A stretch of 64,000 nucleotides of DNA from contig KQ482003.1 in NCBI GenBank assembly GCA_001430745.1, positions 574,754 to 638,753 of the forward strand. Reading direction: 5' to 3'. Positions 43,094 through 54,084 of this stretch are shown here, piece by piece. The DNA comes from Auxenochlorella pyrenoidosa (taxonomy: Eukaryota > Chlorophyta > Trebouxiophyceae > Chlorellales > Chlorellaceae). How positions within the stretch are numbered: the first letter of the stretch is position 1; every line of letters starts with the position of its first letter. Both the position numbers and the translations under genes were made by a program. The notes under the pieces are model-generated. The model saw only the letters and a list, made by a program, of their open reading frames with translations, did no database searches and had not been told where the DNA came from.

Positions 43094-46000
43094 TCAAGAC
43101 GCCCAGAGCCGCGGCGGTGGTGTGTTTGGGAGGCGGTTGCGCATCAGAGAGCGGGACAGAGAGCCAGAGAACGCTCCAATGTTCATTGTGGACTTGTTCA
43201 GAGATCCAACAGAGGCGCCCATCGCGATGGGCATGCTGCCTGCCACATGCGGAGAGCTGCCACTTGCAGCAGGCATAGCCATCGCGCTGGTTGAGGCTGC
43301 ATGGTGGGTGGGCGGCGCAGCAGGACCCAGTGAGCAACACTCAGCAGGCAGATGAGAGCAGTCCACGCACGCGGCCCAGGAGAAATGGCCGTCTTCCAGC
43401 CATGCGCACAACTGTTTCCATTCAAGTGCCTCATGTGACTACTCACCGACAGGCGGCAGAGCGGCTGCGGGCTGCTCCACTGGCTGCTCCTCCATATCAT
43501 CATACATGCCCTCGGCAATCTGCTCCGCAAGCTCCTGATCATCGCCCTTGCCGTACACGACAGTGCCGGTCACTAGCACCACAAACCTGCAGGTAGAGCT
43601 GCCCAAGCTCAGCAACCGCTGCGATTGTTGGGAGGCTCATGCCAAAGGGCAACTTCAGACTATGCAGGCGCCAAGCTCTCACCCAGCAGCCTGAATCCAG
43701 CTGTAGATGCTCCAGCTTTCGCCCAGCTTGCCCATGCCAAGAGGGGTGTAGAACAGCACCAGGTCGACCAGCCACACAAACAATGTACGCGTGGTCTCCA
43801 GCACTGTCCTGCAGTGCACAGGCGTGAGTCCAGTGACTGAGTGCGCTCCGGCCAGCGTGCAGCCAGGCGACCAATGGTCATGCAGTGCCTGCTTCCTGCC
43901 CAAAGCTGGAGCTTGGACTGCCATATACTCGGATGCTGTCAACCCCCCTGAGACTGCAACCCGCCCGCATGCGCTTGCACACTTGCCTGAAGACGGCGCC
44001 TAGGTGGCCGGTGACGCACATGCCTGCCACGTTGTACATCAGCAGGGCAAACATGTCGATTGCCAGCACGCCTGCAATGACGCCAGAGTGCGTAATCATC
44101 TGCATGCCAAGGTGCAAGGGTATGCAGTGTGCTGAGAGCCCCTGTAAAGGGCATTCCGCATGTTGATTGCTCAGCCATGTACCACGCCCGAGGCACAATT
44201 AGCTGGCAGGTTTGTTGTACAGCAGAACATGCACAGCCAGCCTCACGTGCCAAGTGTCGACCGAGTCTTCGTGCAAACCCTGGCCATCGACGCCAGGCAG
44301 CCGCTGCAGGAGCCAGGCGCGACAGCAGAATGGATGGGTGCAACCGCTGCATCATGGTGACAGCACACATGCAGCAACAAGAATGCATGGTGCTGAGAAG
44401 GCATGCTGCGCCTGAGGTGCAACCTCACCTGCACGATGGGCAGAACCAGCAGCAGCATGGTGGCGGCGCCCAGCACGCCCTCGTAGCCCACAATCTTGAG
44501 CGGCGGGATGGCCAGGTCCGCCATGAAGAAGTCCTCAAACGTGATCTGGGCCGCCTGCACACACTGACTGCACGTGGCAGAGGGAGCGAGGAAGCGTGGT
44601 CGACAATCAAAGTGACGAAGAGCGGTTACATCCCGGATGATGCACCCGCCAGAGTTGCTCGGACCGCCTTGCTCGAATGCAGCCCACCTAGCAATGATCA
44701 AGCCCATGCCCAGAAGCATGGCTTCCTGGCTGACAGGGTGGCTGGCGCTGCCCTCGCCTGCACATTTGGAGGCCATGGGGGTCGGGGCAAGGGGGTACAT
44801 TTGTTCGGGCACGGAGAGCGGGCCTGGGAAACAGGTGGCCAGATGCTGCACGCATACATAATGCATCTTTGCAGCGCACTCACCCGAGAGCATGCTGCTT
44901 GTGCCGACAAGAGCAATGCCTAGCACACAGCAGCCGATGCCAGCATAGTGGTAGCGGTTCAAGCTGCAGGAAGCAGCGTTACGAAGGGGTATTACTGAGG
45001 CATCGCAGCAGTGCCCCTCAGCAACAAGACAGAGTGCAGGCTTGGCTTCAAGCACAGCGGCCCCACCTGCGGCGCAGAAAGATGACCGCAAAGAGTGCTG
45101 CAAAGAGCATTTCTGCCCCACGCATCATTTGGTATACCGAGGCCGTGACTGCATGCCAAACAGTGGGCAAGGTGAGTCCGTGACATGTTTTACCTAGGGT
45201 ACCGGCAGGATTCAGTACATGAGGGGAGTAACTGCTGCCTGAGCCCAACAGCAAGTCTATTGAAGCACCTGCCGCACCTGACAGCAGGCCCACGTTCATC
45301 AGCACGGTGGCGATGAGGTCAAATGCCGTCGGAATGAACAGCATGAGCGCCTGTGCCAGCTCGCTGTGCCCGTTCTTGGCTTCGACTGCGGGCTCCTGCA
45401 CGGCAAGGCATTCAAGCCTTTAGCCCTTTGACAGCAGAGGGCGCAGCTGTGAGAAGCGTATTCATCACATGCAGCAGCGCATACGCACGGCAGTCAAGGC
45501 TCACCCCTTCTGGCAGCAGCGGCTCTTGGGCCGCCTCTGCTGAAGTAGAGGCGGCCTTTTCGAGACGCTGCCGCTGCTTGCGCTCGACAAAGAACGCCAA
45601 TGGCAGGCAGAAGCTCATGCCGCAGAACATGACTGCAGGAATGGAGCGAATCACATCCCACAAAGGGGTCAGACAGCGGCTGCTGGCTGATGGGATGAGC
45701 GCTGGGAGGGCAACGAGGACCCACCCTCCCCTGCAACCGGCAGGGCAGCTACTCTTGCGTCCACCTGTTGTCATGCACCACGGCTTTTCAAATGCTTTGG
45801 TGATGCCATCACTTCCAGGGCCCTCTAGCTCGTACACTGCAGGGAGAGGGGAGCGAAAAGTTTCGGTCAAGCCTGGCAGCCCGTGGCCCCACTGGCGGCG
45901 GCAGCGGCAAGAGGCTGGCGTCTGATGCACACGGCATGCTTTTGTGACCGCAAGGGCAGCACCACGAGCAGGCAGCATCAAACTGGAAACACTGCGAGGG

Positions 46001-46135
46001 ACCATGAAACCTAGGGCTGGGCTGCGCCTGTCCTTGGCCGGTCCCTGGCCGGAGCTCACCGATCTTAGCGAACAGGCTTGTGCACGTGCCAAACACGACT
46101 AGCCCGGCAACTGCAGAGCGCGAACCCAGCGTCAT
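43094..46135 (-). CDS. EamA/DMT-superfamily transporter, SLC35F6-like
   Basis: Ten-helix drug/metabolite transporter superfamily protein, closest in pattern to animal SLC35F6 and plant homologues. The start ATG at 46135 gives TM1 directly (SRSAVAGLVVFGTCTSLFAK). Blocks in order: VMFCGMSFCLPLAFF, LFIPTAFDLIATVLMNVGLL, TASVYQMMRGAEMLFAALFA, VIFLRRRLNRYHYAGIGCCV, LLGMGLIIAAQITFEDFFM, VLGAATMLLLVLPIVQ, VLAIDMFALLMYNVAGMCVT, TTRTLFVWLVDLVLFY, WIQAAGFVVLVTGTVVYGK. The Tyr-Gln-Met-Met-Arg-Gly motif and the TTRTLFVWL block are SLC35F6 hallmarks. About 100 disordered residues rich in Pro, Ala and Ser follow the last helix to the stop at 43094. The substrate is unknown; vesicle, lysosome-like or mitochondrial location is inferred from the family only. 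Around ten exons. Confidence 0.88.
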
Positions 46136-47063
46136 GGCGCCCAGGCAAACCCCCAGTGGGCCTCCCTTTCGAGCTTTGAGGCGGGCGAGACGTGAAACGG
46201 CTAAAGGGCTGCTCAAGTGAGATCGTTAACAAATGGCTGGCCCAACACTGGAAGCCCCTGTAGGCGCCAACTATTCAGCATGGCACAGCAGGCTGGCGGC
46301 AGTCATTGGTTGCTGCCAGTTGAGTGCAGCCTCCTGCAACGAGGGCCAATTCCACTCAGAAACGACTAAACCTGCCTTGTTTCCATTGATGGCCGCCTCA
46401 AGCTGCTGAAATAGCAGCGCTGTGTTGATGGGGTGGTTTGCTGGGTGACGCTGCCTGCACGAAAGGACGTATCGAAACGGCATGGCTCCTGCTCCAACCA
46501 GCTAGTCCAGCATCCACCCCGCTTGTGCCCCCAACAGAAAGCCTCGCTCCTCACCTGTAAGCTGCAGCAAGGGGAACCAGGGCGCCACACAACCCGCATA
46601 GTTACATCTCAGGGCCGGTCAGCTCTTCCTCTGCATCAGGGCGTGGACAAATGTGCCAGGGGAATGGCCTAGTAGCGTGTCGCCTGCGCGTAGACCGTGG
46701 GCATTCTGAAGCCGACTGCAGCACCCACATTGAATCAATGCTGCTTGAATTCCAGCCCTTGATGCGGCCACATGCTAGCCTGCAGACCCCAGATCCCATG
46801 CTGGCCGGCCTGCCCACCTGCTGGGGGAGGCCCGCGAGCGCCTGTGGGATCGTGCCACGGCGGCCAGGGGGGATGACCAGCATTCTTTCTTCTTTGATCG
46901 AATCATGCCCACACTCCTGGCACTGGTTCTGCCAAGGAGAAAGATGTCCCCGGCTCACTGAAGCTCACATGCCTTACATGCTCCTTGGCACAAAAGGAGC
47001 CTGCCTGACAGCCTGGTTTGGAGCAACACCTCAGGTGCAGCTGCCAGTGCTTGCATACCACGT
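46136..47063. other. Intergenic: transporter 5' flank and glycosyltransferase-like 3' UTR
   Basis: Both neighbours are minus-strand. A minus-strand TGTAA at 46974-46978 is 86 nt past the stop at 47064. The open frame 46602-46958 (minus) shows no domain and no splice support. Confidence 0.4.
46974..46978 (-). terminator. Putative TGTAA poly(A) signal, glycosyltransferase-like gene
   Basis: TTACA on the plus strand, 86 nt beyond the stop codon at 47064 in the minus direction. Confidence 0.35.
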
Positions 47064-49243
47064 TCAAAATTGCACTCTTGGAATGAAGCCTGGCTGGATA
47101 TAGTGCTGCTGCACCAAGGCTTCGCCCTTGAATTTGCAGTCTGACTGCACAACGTTGAAAAGCGGGCGGCGCAGTTATTATTGTACTGCTATGCCCTCAT
47201 GCAAATGCGCTTGCAGGAACCACCTGGCCACCCTGAACAGCAACATCAACAGCATGGCTCGCAGCATACGCAGACACTGAGGACACCTCCCATACCAACA
47301 TACCTGAAAGTGCACCATGGGCAGGCGCTCAGGCGGCCCATACTTGCGCTCTTTGACTCGGAATGCTGACTGCTCTGCCGCGGTCGGTTTGTCAAACCAT
47401 CCGAATTTTGACCAAACCTCGGGGAGCCTGCCGCTGGTCTTGTTGCCGGGCCGAAATTCAATGAACTCCTCGAGGTGCTGGCAGGTAAAGTCCCACAGCG
47501 GGTTTGCCACCGGTGCATCATCGCCAACGTGGCAGCACGTGTCGTTCCAAGCACGTACTGGCAGCATGCTCGCCATGGCAGCTGCCTTCAAGGCAACATT
47601 GCGGCAGAGCTCATTCTCGACGTCGGCAGGTGAGCCACAGAGCACGACAGTGCGCAAGTCGGGCCGCATCACGCGTAAGAAAGACTGCACCAGGGACAAG
47701 GGCAAGCTGAGGGACAGGTCGACTTCGTGGCGGTATCAGCCCAGAGAAGCAGCACAGCGCCCTGAAGGCATGGCAGGAGAGGGATGCAGAGGTGGAAAGG
47801 CCAGCTCATAGCAGGCGCGCCAGCATGCTTGCTGCTTCCAGCATATAACACCAAACGGCCGCTTGCCCTCCTTCCCACAGCGCAGTGAGCATGCCTGCAG
47901 GGCTGCCATGTCATTCCATGAATCGGTAATGTCATCTCTGGTTTGGTTTGATTTGATTGGAGTGAGCATGCCGCTGAATCCAGCGTTGAACACATACCAC
48001 AACGCCTGCATAATGTGGGGCTGGAGAGAGCGGAGGTGTTGTGAGCTTCCTTGCTTGCTTGTTTTTGGCTGTAAGTTCTGTCTTCCCGCAACAAAACTTG
48101 CGACACAGACCCCCAAGAGACAGCTTGGTGCTAAGCGCATGCCTGTAGGCATCAAATCCAGGTCGAACGTGTGCAGAGGAACTCCTTCAAGGAGCCCTGC
48201 ACACTGGGGCTTCAGCTGTTTGCTCATGCAGCCACAAGCCACCGACCTGCCGCTCCATGTCCAGCATTTCGATCTGGGCGTCGCAGAAGGCATTCAGCGC
48301 CTCCCGCTTCCAAATAACAATCTGCACAGCAGTGGACAGCAAGGCGAACGCATCAAACACCAGGTGGGCCTTGGACTGAGGCCAAGCAGCCAACAGAGAG
48401 AGGTCTGTTGACTTTCAGCGATGGCTGGCCTGCAGGCAGAGGTGCACTTTCCTGGCTTGACCATTCGAAGAAGGTGAGGACATCTGTCCCTTGTTGAAGA
48501 TGCTTGCCCAAAGTGGCCATGATGTTGTCGGTGAGCAACACATCTGCATCTCTTGTCATCTGCACATCGGGATGCGGCACAGTCTTTGCTCCTGGCAAGG
48601 TGCAGGGCAGAGGCAAATGATTCCAGGCTTGCCACTGCTCAGGCTACAAGCTCCGCCGCGCACCGCAGCTCAGCACACGGCTCACCACATACTCGGCGCT
48701 CTGGTTATTCGCCAGGTCTGCCTGCCAACAAAAGCGCGCGAGCATGGATATGCGGTAGTTGCTGATCCTGATGCACTCTGGCAGGAACAGAGAATCATTG
48801 CCTGCGCATATATGCGCAGGGACCATGATTTCATGGAAGCGCTGGAAGAGGCGTGGAGCCTCGGTCGTAAGTCGGTGGGCCCTGCTGCCCGGCCCGCTGA
48901 AGTCTTGTATGGGAACCAGGCCGATGCCGGCATCGCGCAGCGCTCGGGCGGCAGAGCTGTTCCCGAGGTCGATGTCTGTCATGAACACCGTGGGCAGCTC
49001 ATCCTCCGGGTTGTACAGCCGCGAGACGAGGGCAAAATCCACCCAGAAAGGACTGAATCTGTGCCGTGCCATTGCAACGGCATAAGACGTCAGGAAAGGC
49101 GCTGCAGCACCAGTTGTGCGGTTTGTCCAGTGCACAAGCAGAGCATGGCCTCCAGGTTGTCCTGCTGGACCCCAGAGAGCTCCAGCTAGGAAGGCCCCAA
49201 TGGCCAGCAGCACGATGCCAGCTGTTTGCACTGGAGACGGCAT
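47064..49243 (-). CDS. Putative type II membrane glycosyltransferase-like protein (family not assigned)
   Basis: I do not recognise the family with certainty. The ATG at 49243 gives a short N-terminus and one hydrophobic anchor (IVLLAIGAFLAGALWG), a Golgi type II topology. Exon 1 is 48686-49243 (186 codons), containing TVFMTDIDLGNSSAARALRD and a CRIDSN-like basic region (ECIRISNYRISMLARFCWQ). Exon 2 starts at 48559 with MTRDADVLLTDNIMATLGKH, where Asp-Ala-Asp resembles the DxD metal/nucleotide-sugar site. Later exons encode SKAHLVFDAFALLSTAVQIV, ALWYVFNAGFSGMLTPIKSN, VMRPDLRTVVLCGSPADVEN, NPLWDFTCQHLEEFIEFRPG, and a last exon ending QPGFIPRVQF at 47064. One junction (exon 2/3, about 48460 to 48376) could not be placed confidently. 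One intron (donor near 47890) uses GC. The glycosyltransferase role is inferred only from topology and DxD. Confidence 0.55.
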
Positions 49244-51476
49244 GCTAAGCAATTGCGTGGAGGGTAGGCAGGTCGTTGTGCATCCTGCAGTGCAGGCAGC
49301 AGAGTGGCGAGGCTTGCTTGTGGTGAGGGCAGAGAGAATCTACATGTGGTACATGGGTGTGGGAGTCGGAGCAACGCCAGCAAGTTCAGGAAGGCGGCGC
49401 ACTGGGCGGCAGACAGGCGGGCCAAGCAGCAGCTGGCAAGAGCAGCCCCTTAGCCCCTGAGACACGGGGGTTGCACCAGGCATGGTTGGCCTGTCGGTAG
49501 AGGCCAAACCCCTGGCACGAGGAAGGGTCTTGCTCGTTTTTGGCCAAACCGACCCCTCCCACTTGCCTTCCCGTTGGCCGCTGTCACTGAATCGCGAATC
49601 TTCTGCACTCGCCTATGCTGCAACAATAGCCTTGGAGAGAGGCTGTGTCCCCTGTCGCTCGTTCGCCCGGGCCCCCACGTGCAGGGGCTAGAGACCCCCT
49701 AAAACACGTTTTCTGAAACCGGAGCGTAAGTCTTTCTGCAAAAGACTGCTAAGTCAGCCTGTGGGGCCGCCATGCTACCTGTGGCAGGCTGGATGCCGCC
49801 ACAGTGCTCGCGGCAACGGGCCCGGGCGCACGGTGTCGAGTGCCTGACGGGGGGCAGGGTCATGATGACTGCTTTAGAATGGAGGCCTGGCCTTTCAAGG
49901 GTCTGTGAAGCAAATTTTGTTGTGGTTAGACAGAGTTTGGGCCCAAACAAGCAAGGGCCCGCACCACAACGCCGGTGAGGGTGGAGGCGGGGCTCAGCAT
50001 CCTGCGCCGCATCCACCAGCTGGTGGATCTGCAGATGTGGAGTGGGCCACGTTTCTCCAAGTGGAGCTTGCCGGCGGGAGTCCAGTGGACAACCCTCCCC
50101 AGCTGACCAACTACAGCACTCTATTCCACCACAGAGGACGCGCAGACGTTCGCTGATGGCCAAATCAAGGACCTTGGGAGCTGCTGCTTGCTTATTTGTC
50201 TGTCTAACCTGCTGCTGCTGCCTCGCTGCTTGGCGGGGAGGTAGGCTAAGGAGGCGCCGCGGCGGGGTGACCGGGCCCATGGCTGCGCTGCATGCTTGTT
50301 CTGGCTGCGTTCACCGCGTCTTACGCCGCTCGCATTGTGCTGGCTGCAACCAGCGGACATCTGCCGGCTGGGCCTGGCGGCCCAGATCAAGATGATCGGT
50401 GATTGAGGCTGCCTGCCGCAGCTTTTCTACGTCTAACATGGTGCTGTTGGCAACCTCGGCAGCGGGCCTGCAGCGCCAGCTCACACTCACTCAGAAGTGG
50501 AATCCATTGCAGGGAGGAGGGGTCTGGCGTTGGACAGAGCGCTCAATTCCAGCGTGAGTGTGCTTGCTGCCTGCAGGTGGCTTGGAGGCACCTACGGCAG
50601 GGATGACGGCAGCGGCAAGCCACCTGAATCTTCGCAGACGAACAGTACGGATGTGATTTCTGTCTGCACACTCGTCCACAAACACCTGCGCACCGTGTGC
50701 TGTTGCCACAGTTTGGCATGCCAACATCGCAGCACAAGTGGACACCAGTACAGGGATGCTGGCTAGCACGACCACAAGGGTCAGGAACAGCTCGCTCTCC
50801 CCAATGCGGGGCGCAGAGGTTTCGGTGCTCAAAACACGCATGGTGTGGGCACATTAGCATGTCCACGTGGCATGCTGAACAACATCTGATGATTGTGCAG
50901 GATGCGCTCTAGAGCAGATCTCTGCTGTGTGCGCAGCAGGGCGCGCAGCCAGGCTTTGGGCCCACCACTGCCTCAGACTACAGAAAGTTGGCACATCTCG
51001 GCTGGGGTTTGAACCATCATCACAACTGACGCAGCGCGGCGGCAGGACGGGCACAGCATAGACGCAGCGTGGTTCAGGCACAGCGCCTGAGCCCTAGCCC
51101 ACGACACGACAGAGCGGCCATCTTCCTCATACTTTTGCAATCCGTTTGTCCGTCCTGGGAAGTGTGCCCCCACTTCCCAGCTCTCCCTCGCCCTGCGGGG
51201 CAGAGAGAGCACAGCTTTCCGGCGATCTTCATCACTATTGTCTCTTCGTCACCATCGCTGCTCGTCAGGCTTTTGAACAGCAGGTGATTTTCGCTGGGCG
51301 CTGCGGCTCAATAGTGCGCTGGTTCGCACGTAGGGTTCTTTCTGCAGCCCAGTTGCTGTGCCAAAAGTAACGCGCTGTGTTCCCCCGCCGCCGCCTGTGA
51401 CCGCCGCCGCCACCGACTCGCTCCCACTGCCGCTCCCGCGTATGCCTCACAGTTGTGAGTGCACAGCAGCAGCGCA
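49244..51476. other. Long divergent intergenic region without a supported gene
   Basis: 2.2 kb between divergent genes. Candidate pieces: a 193-codon minus frame (49699-50280, no domain), a plus frame from 50155 starting with a hydrophobic segment (AACLFVCLTCCCCLAAW) that runs into a possible donor, and the minus single-TM frame listed separately. None has homology I can recognise. Confidence 0.35.
50491..50841 (-). CDS. Possible small single-pass membrane protein (116 aa), hypothetical
   Basis: Uninterrupted ATG-started frame of 116 codons in the gap between the glycosyltransferase-like and ceramide synthase genes. Residues 16-46 are a strong hydrophobic stretch (ELFLTLVVVLASIPVLVSTC then AAMLACQTVA). 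The rest is basic and Pro/Gly-rich with no known motif. It is intronless among intron-rich neighbours and has no homologue I can name, so it may be chance. Confidence 0.2.
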   Translation of the reverse strand: MRVLSTETSAPRIGESELFLTLVVVLASIPVLVSTCAAMLACQTVATAHGAQVFVDECADRNHIRTVRLRRFRWLAAAVIPAVGASKPPAGSKHTHAGIERSVQRQTPPPCNGFHF

Positions 51477-53846
51477 ATGGCGGTTCCTGATCACATCGCC
51501 CACTGGGTGATGGCACGCGCCCCAGATGTTGAAGGGTTGCTGGCCAGCATGTTTAAGGGCACTGGGCTGCTCCAGGTAGGCCTCTGAGCCTGTGCGTGTG
51601 TGCCGCTGGTTGGCTGCCTTGCCGTTGTCTTGCCTCCTTGCACCCAGTGCCAGCACCGCATTGCACCAAGGACCAGCACCGCACCTTGATATAGCAAATT
51701 CAGCACTGTTTAGAGTTGATTGCAACTGCCGACTCCCTTGGGGCACTGCAGGGCGGCTTCTCCGACTATGTGATGGCCCTGGCCATCGCCTGCGCCTTCC
51801 CCATCGTGCGCCTCATCATGGACCGCAAAGTTTACGGGGTGCGCTGCCGCACAGGGATACAGCTCTGGGGCTGTGCTTTGCACAGGACTCCCTGCTCTCT
51901 TCCTGCATGTCCCCCTCCCCATCCAGCAGCGGTCATTCCCACACAGTGCAGCCACTGGCGCATCGTGTGCTGGGGGTGCCGGCAGGCGATCCCAAAAAGA
52001 CCGATGTGGCGGTCACCCGCGAGCAGCTGGACACTGTGGATAAGTTCAAGGGTGAGCGCGGCAGCTATGGAGCATTCTTCTTGGCGTACCCAGAGTGATC
52101 AACATGACTGCGTGGCTAAACCAAGTCTTGGCTGCTTGGCATCGTGCACGCTACTTGTTTGCCGCTGACGTCATGCTGGCTTATCTCTCCCTGCTGCGCA
52201 ACAGAGTCGGCATACAAGTGCGGTGTGCAGATCTGCTTCACCATAGTGCTGCTTCTGGTTGGGCTGAACAAGCCGTGAGTTGGTGGGACAGGGATGTGTC
52301 AAGATGTTGCTTGGGTATGCAGTGCAGTGCTTCTTGGTGGAGGCACGCCCAATACTTCACCCTTCCCCCCCCCTGCAGCTGGTTCTACGACACCAAGCTC
52401 TACTGGGCAGAGTGCAGCTGGCCCTGCAACGTGCACATCAGCTACGGCGAGCGCTTCGTCTACTGCCTGATCTTGGGCTTCTACGTGCAGGTGTGCAGAC
52501 AGTATCTGGTGCCTGCAGGCCCTGCTGCAGCTGTAGCCAAGATAGAGGTGCAAACCAGTGAGCCAGGTGGCAGTGCCAACGGCGTGTTGCTCCGTGCCAT
52601 GTGCAAATGCCCCATCTGCCACCCCTGCTGCCAGGCGGTGCCCATGCTCTTCCTGTGGGAGACCAAGCGCAAGGACCGGCTGGAGGTGTTTGCGCACCAC
52701 GTGGCCACCATCGTGCTCATCGCCTACTCGTACTACCTCAAGTCAGCTCAAGCCTCTGTGTTGCAGCACGCTGCACTTGTCTCGCTGCACTTGCAACGCC
52801 TGCTGCTCCCACCATGAAATGCTCACATGCACCTCGCCAACATGCCTGTGCAGCCTGACGCGCGTTGGCGTCATGGTGCTGGTGTGCCACGAAACCAATG
52901 ACATCTTCCTCGAGGCTGCCAAGGTGAACTGGAGCGGCAGCTTGGTGTGCACGCCAGCCTTTTGGTTGCCCGCAAATGTGACCGACCTGCTTGTGAGTGC
53001 CCTCTTGCCACCCGCCGCCATGCAGATGGCGCGATATGCCAAGCACGAGGCGCTCACCACCGCCATCTTTGTCAGTAAGTGCGCCGCCTGTCGTTTTGGA
53101 GTGGACGGCACACATATGATGGCCAGCTTTGCTTGGATCTGCTCTCACAAACCCTTCCCTTCTCCTTTTGAATGCCTGCAGCCTTCATGCTCAGCTGGTT
53201 CACCACCCGCGTCTTCATGTTCCCCTACTTTGTCATCCGCAGCACGCTGTGGGAGTCAATGGTGGGTGCCAGCATTGCTGGAGATGTGTTGGCCAGCATG
53301 TCAGCGTGCAGTTGGTGAGGCTGATCATCAGAATGAGCGCAACGTGGCACTGATGCCTGCTGCGTGGAACACGGTCTCGCAGGAGCGCGCCACGGCGCTA
53401 GGCGTGCAGGACTCTATCCAGCCGCACCACACCATCCTCAACGGCTTCCTCATCTTCCTGTACTGCCTCCACATCTACTGGTGGGCCCGTTGATGCAAGG
53501 CAGTGGGCAAGCAAGCAAGCGGGAGCAACAGCATCTCCACGTTATGCTGCCGCGGCTTGCACCTTGGTTGACGGGCCGCCCCTTCATCCTGCAGGTCATA
53601 CCTCATCCTGCGCATCGCCGTGAAGCAGCTGACGACGGGTGGTGCAGGTGCGCACCAGTGACTTGCTGCCTGCAGCGCCTTGCTTGCTAGAACGTGCCTG
53701 CAGTCGGATGGTCTGCCAACAAACCCATCATGGAGGCCATCTCCCTCTGCCCTTGGTTTGCTGCAGACGACATTCGCGAAGAGCGCCCTGCGACGCCGAA
53801 GAAGCCCCGCATCGACTCGGTCGGCTCCATGCCCACCCCCGACTGA
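51477..53846 (+). CDS. Ceramide synthase (LAG1/LASS, TLC domain)
   Basis: ER multi-pass acyl-CoA-dependent sphinganine N-acyltransferase making ceramide. Exon 1 is 51477-51575, exon 2 is 51752-51838, and exon 3 starts about 51952; further exons run to the stop TGA at 53844-53846. Blocks: SDYVMALAIACAFPIVRLIM, SAYKCGVQICFTIVLLLVGL, the conserved WFYDTKLYWAECSWPCNVHI, then ERFVYCLILGFYVQAVPMLF LWETKRKD. The Lag1 motif is RLEVFAHHVATIVLIAYSYY followed by RVGVMVLVCHETNDIFLEAA. The two adjacent His are kept; the usual second His-Asp pair reads His-Glu with Asp following at ND. Next are FMLSWFTTRVFMFPYFVIRS, HTILNGFLIFLYCLHIYWSY and a short acidic/basic tail (ERPATPKKPRIDS). No homeobox insertion, as in plant LOH proteins. 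TGTAA occurs 77 nt after the stop. Confidence 0.94.
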
Positions 53847-53922
53847 TTTGAGAAGGCCGGGCCAAGTGCCTTGCCCCCTCGCTTCTGCCTGCTTCCTGCT
53901 GCATGCAGATGCTGGCCTCCAC

Positions 53923-53927
53923 TGTAA
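53923..53927 (+). terminator. Putative TGTAA poly(A) signal, ceramide synthase
   Basis: TGTAAAAG located 77 nt after the stop codon at 53846. Confidence 0.45.
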
Positions 53928-54084
53928 AAGTCTGTGCAGTCCTCGTTTCCTCAGCACTTCTCTACCCTAGGAGCGTCCTTGTTACTCAATTCAGCCTCTC
54001 TTTCTTGCACGTGTTCTGCATTGAAATCATGCTAACAAGGTTGAAGTCCTCTGCCCGAATTGCCAGCGCTGTCTGAGACAAGAC

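Noticed and set aside
46602..46958. 118-codon minus frame between the transporter and glycosyltransferase-like genes
   Set aside because: No ATG-supported start with family similarity and no splice partner; lies in the expected 3' UTR and intergenic DNA.
49699..50280. 193-codon minus frame
   Set aside because: Composition is Pro/Arg/Cys-rich with no motif, as expected for chance frames in GC-rich DNA; no neighbouring exons extend it.
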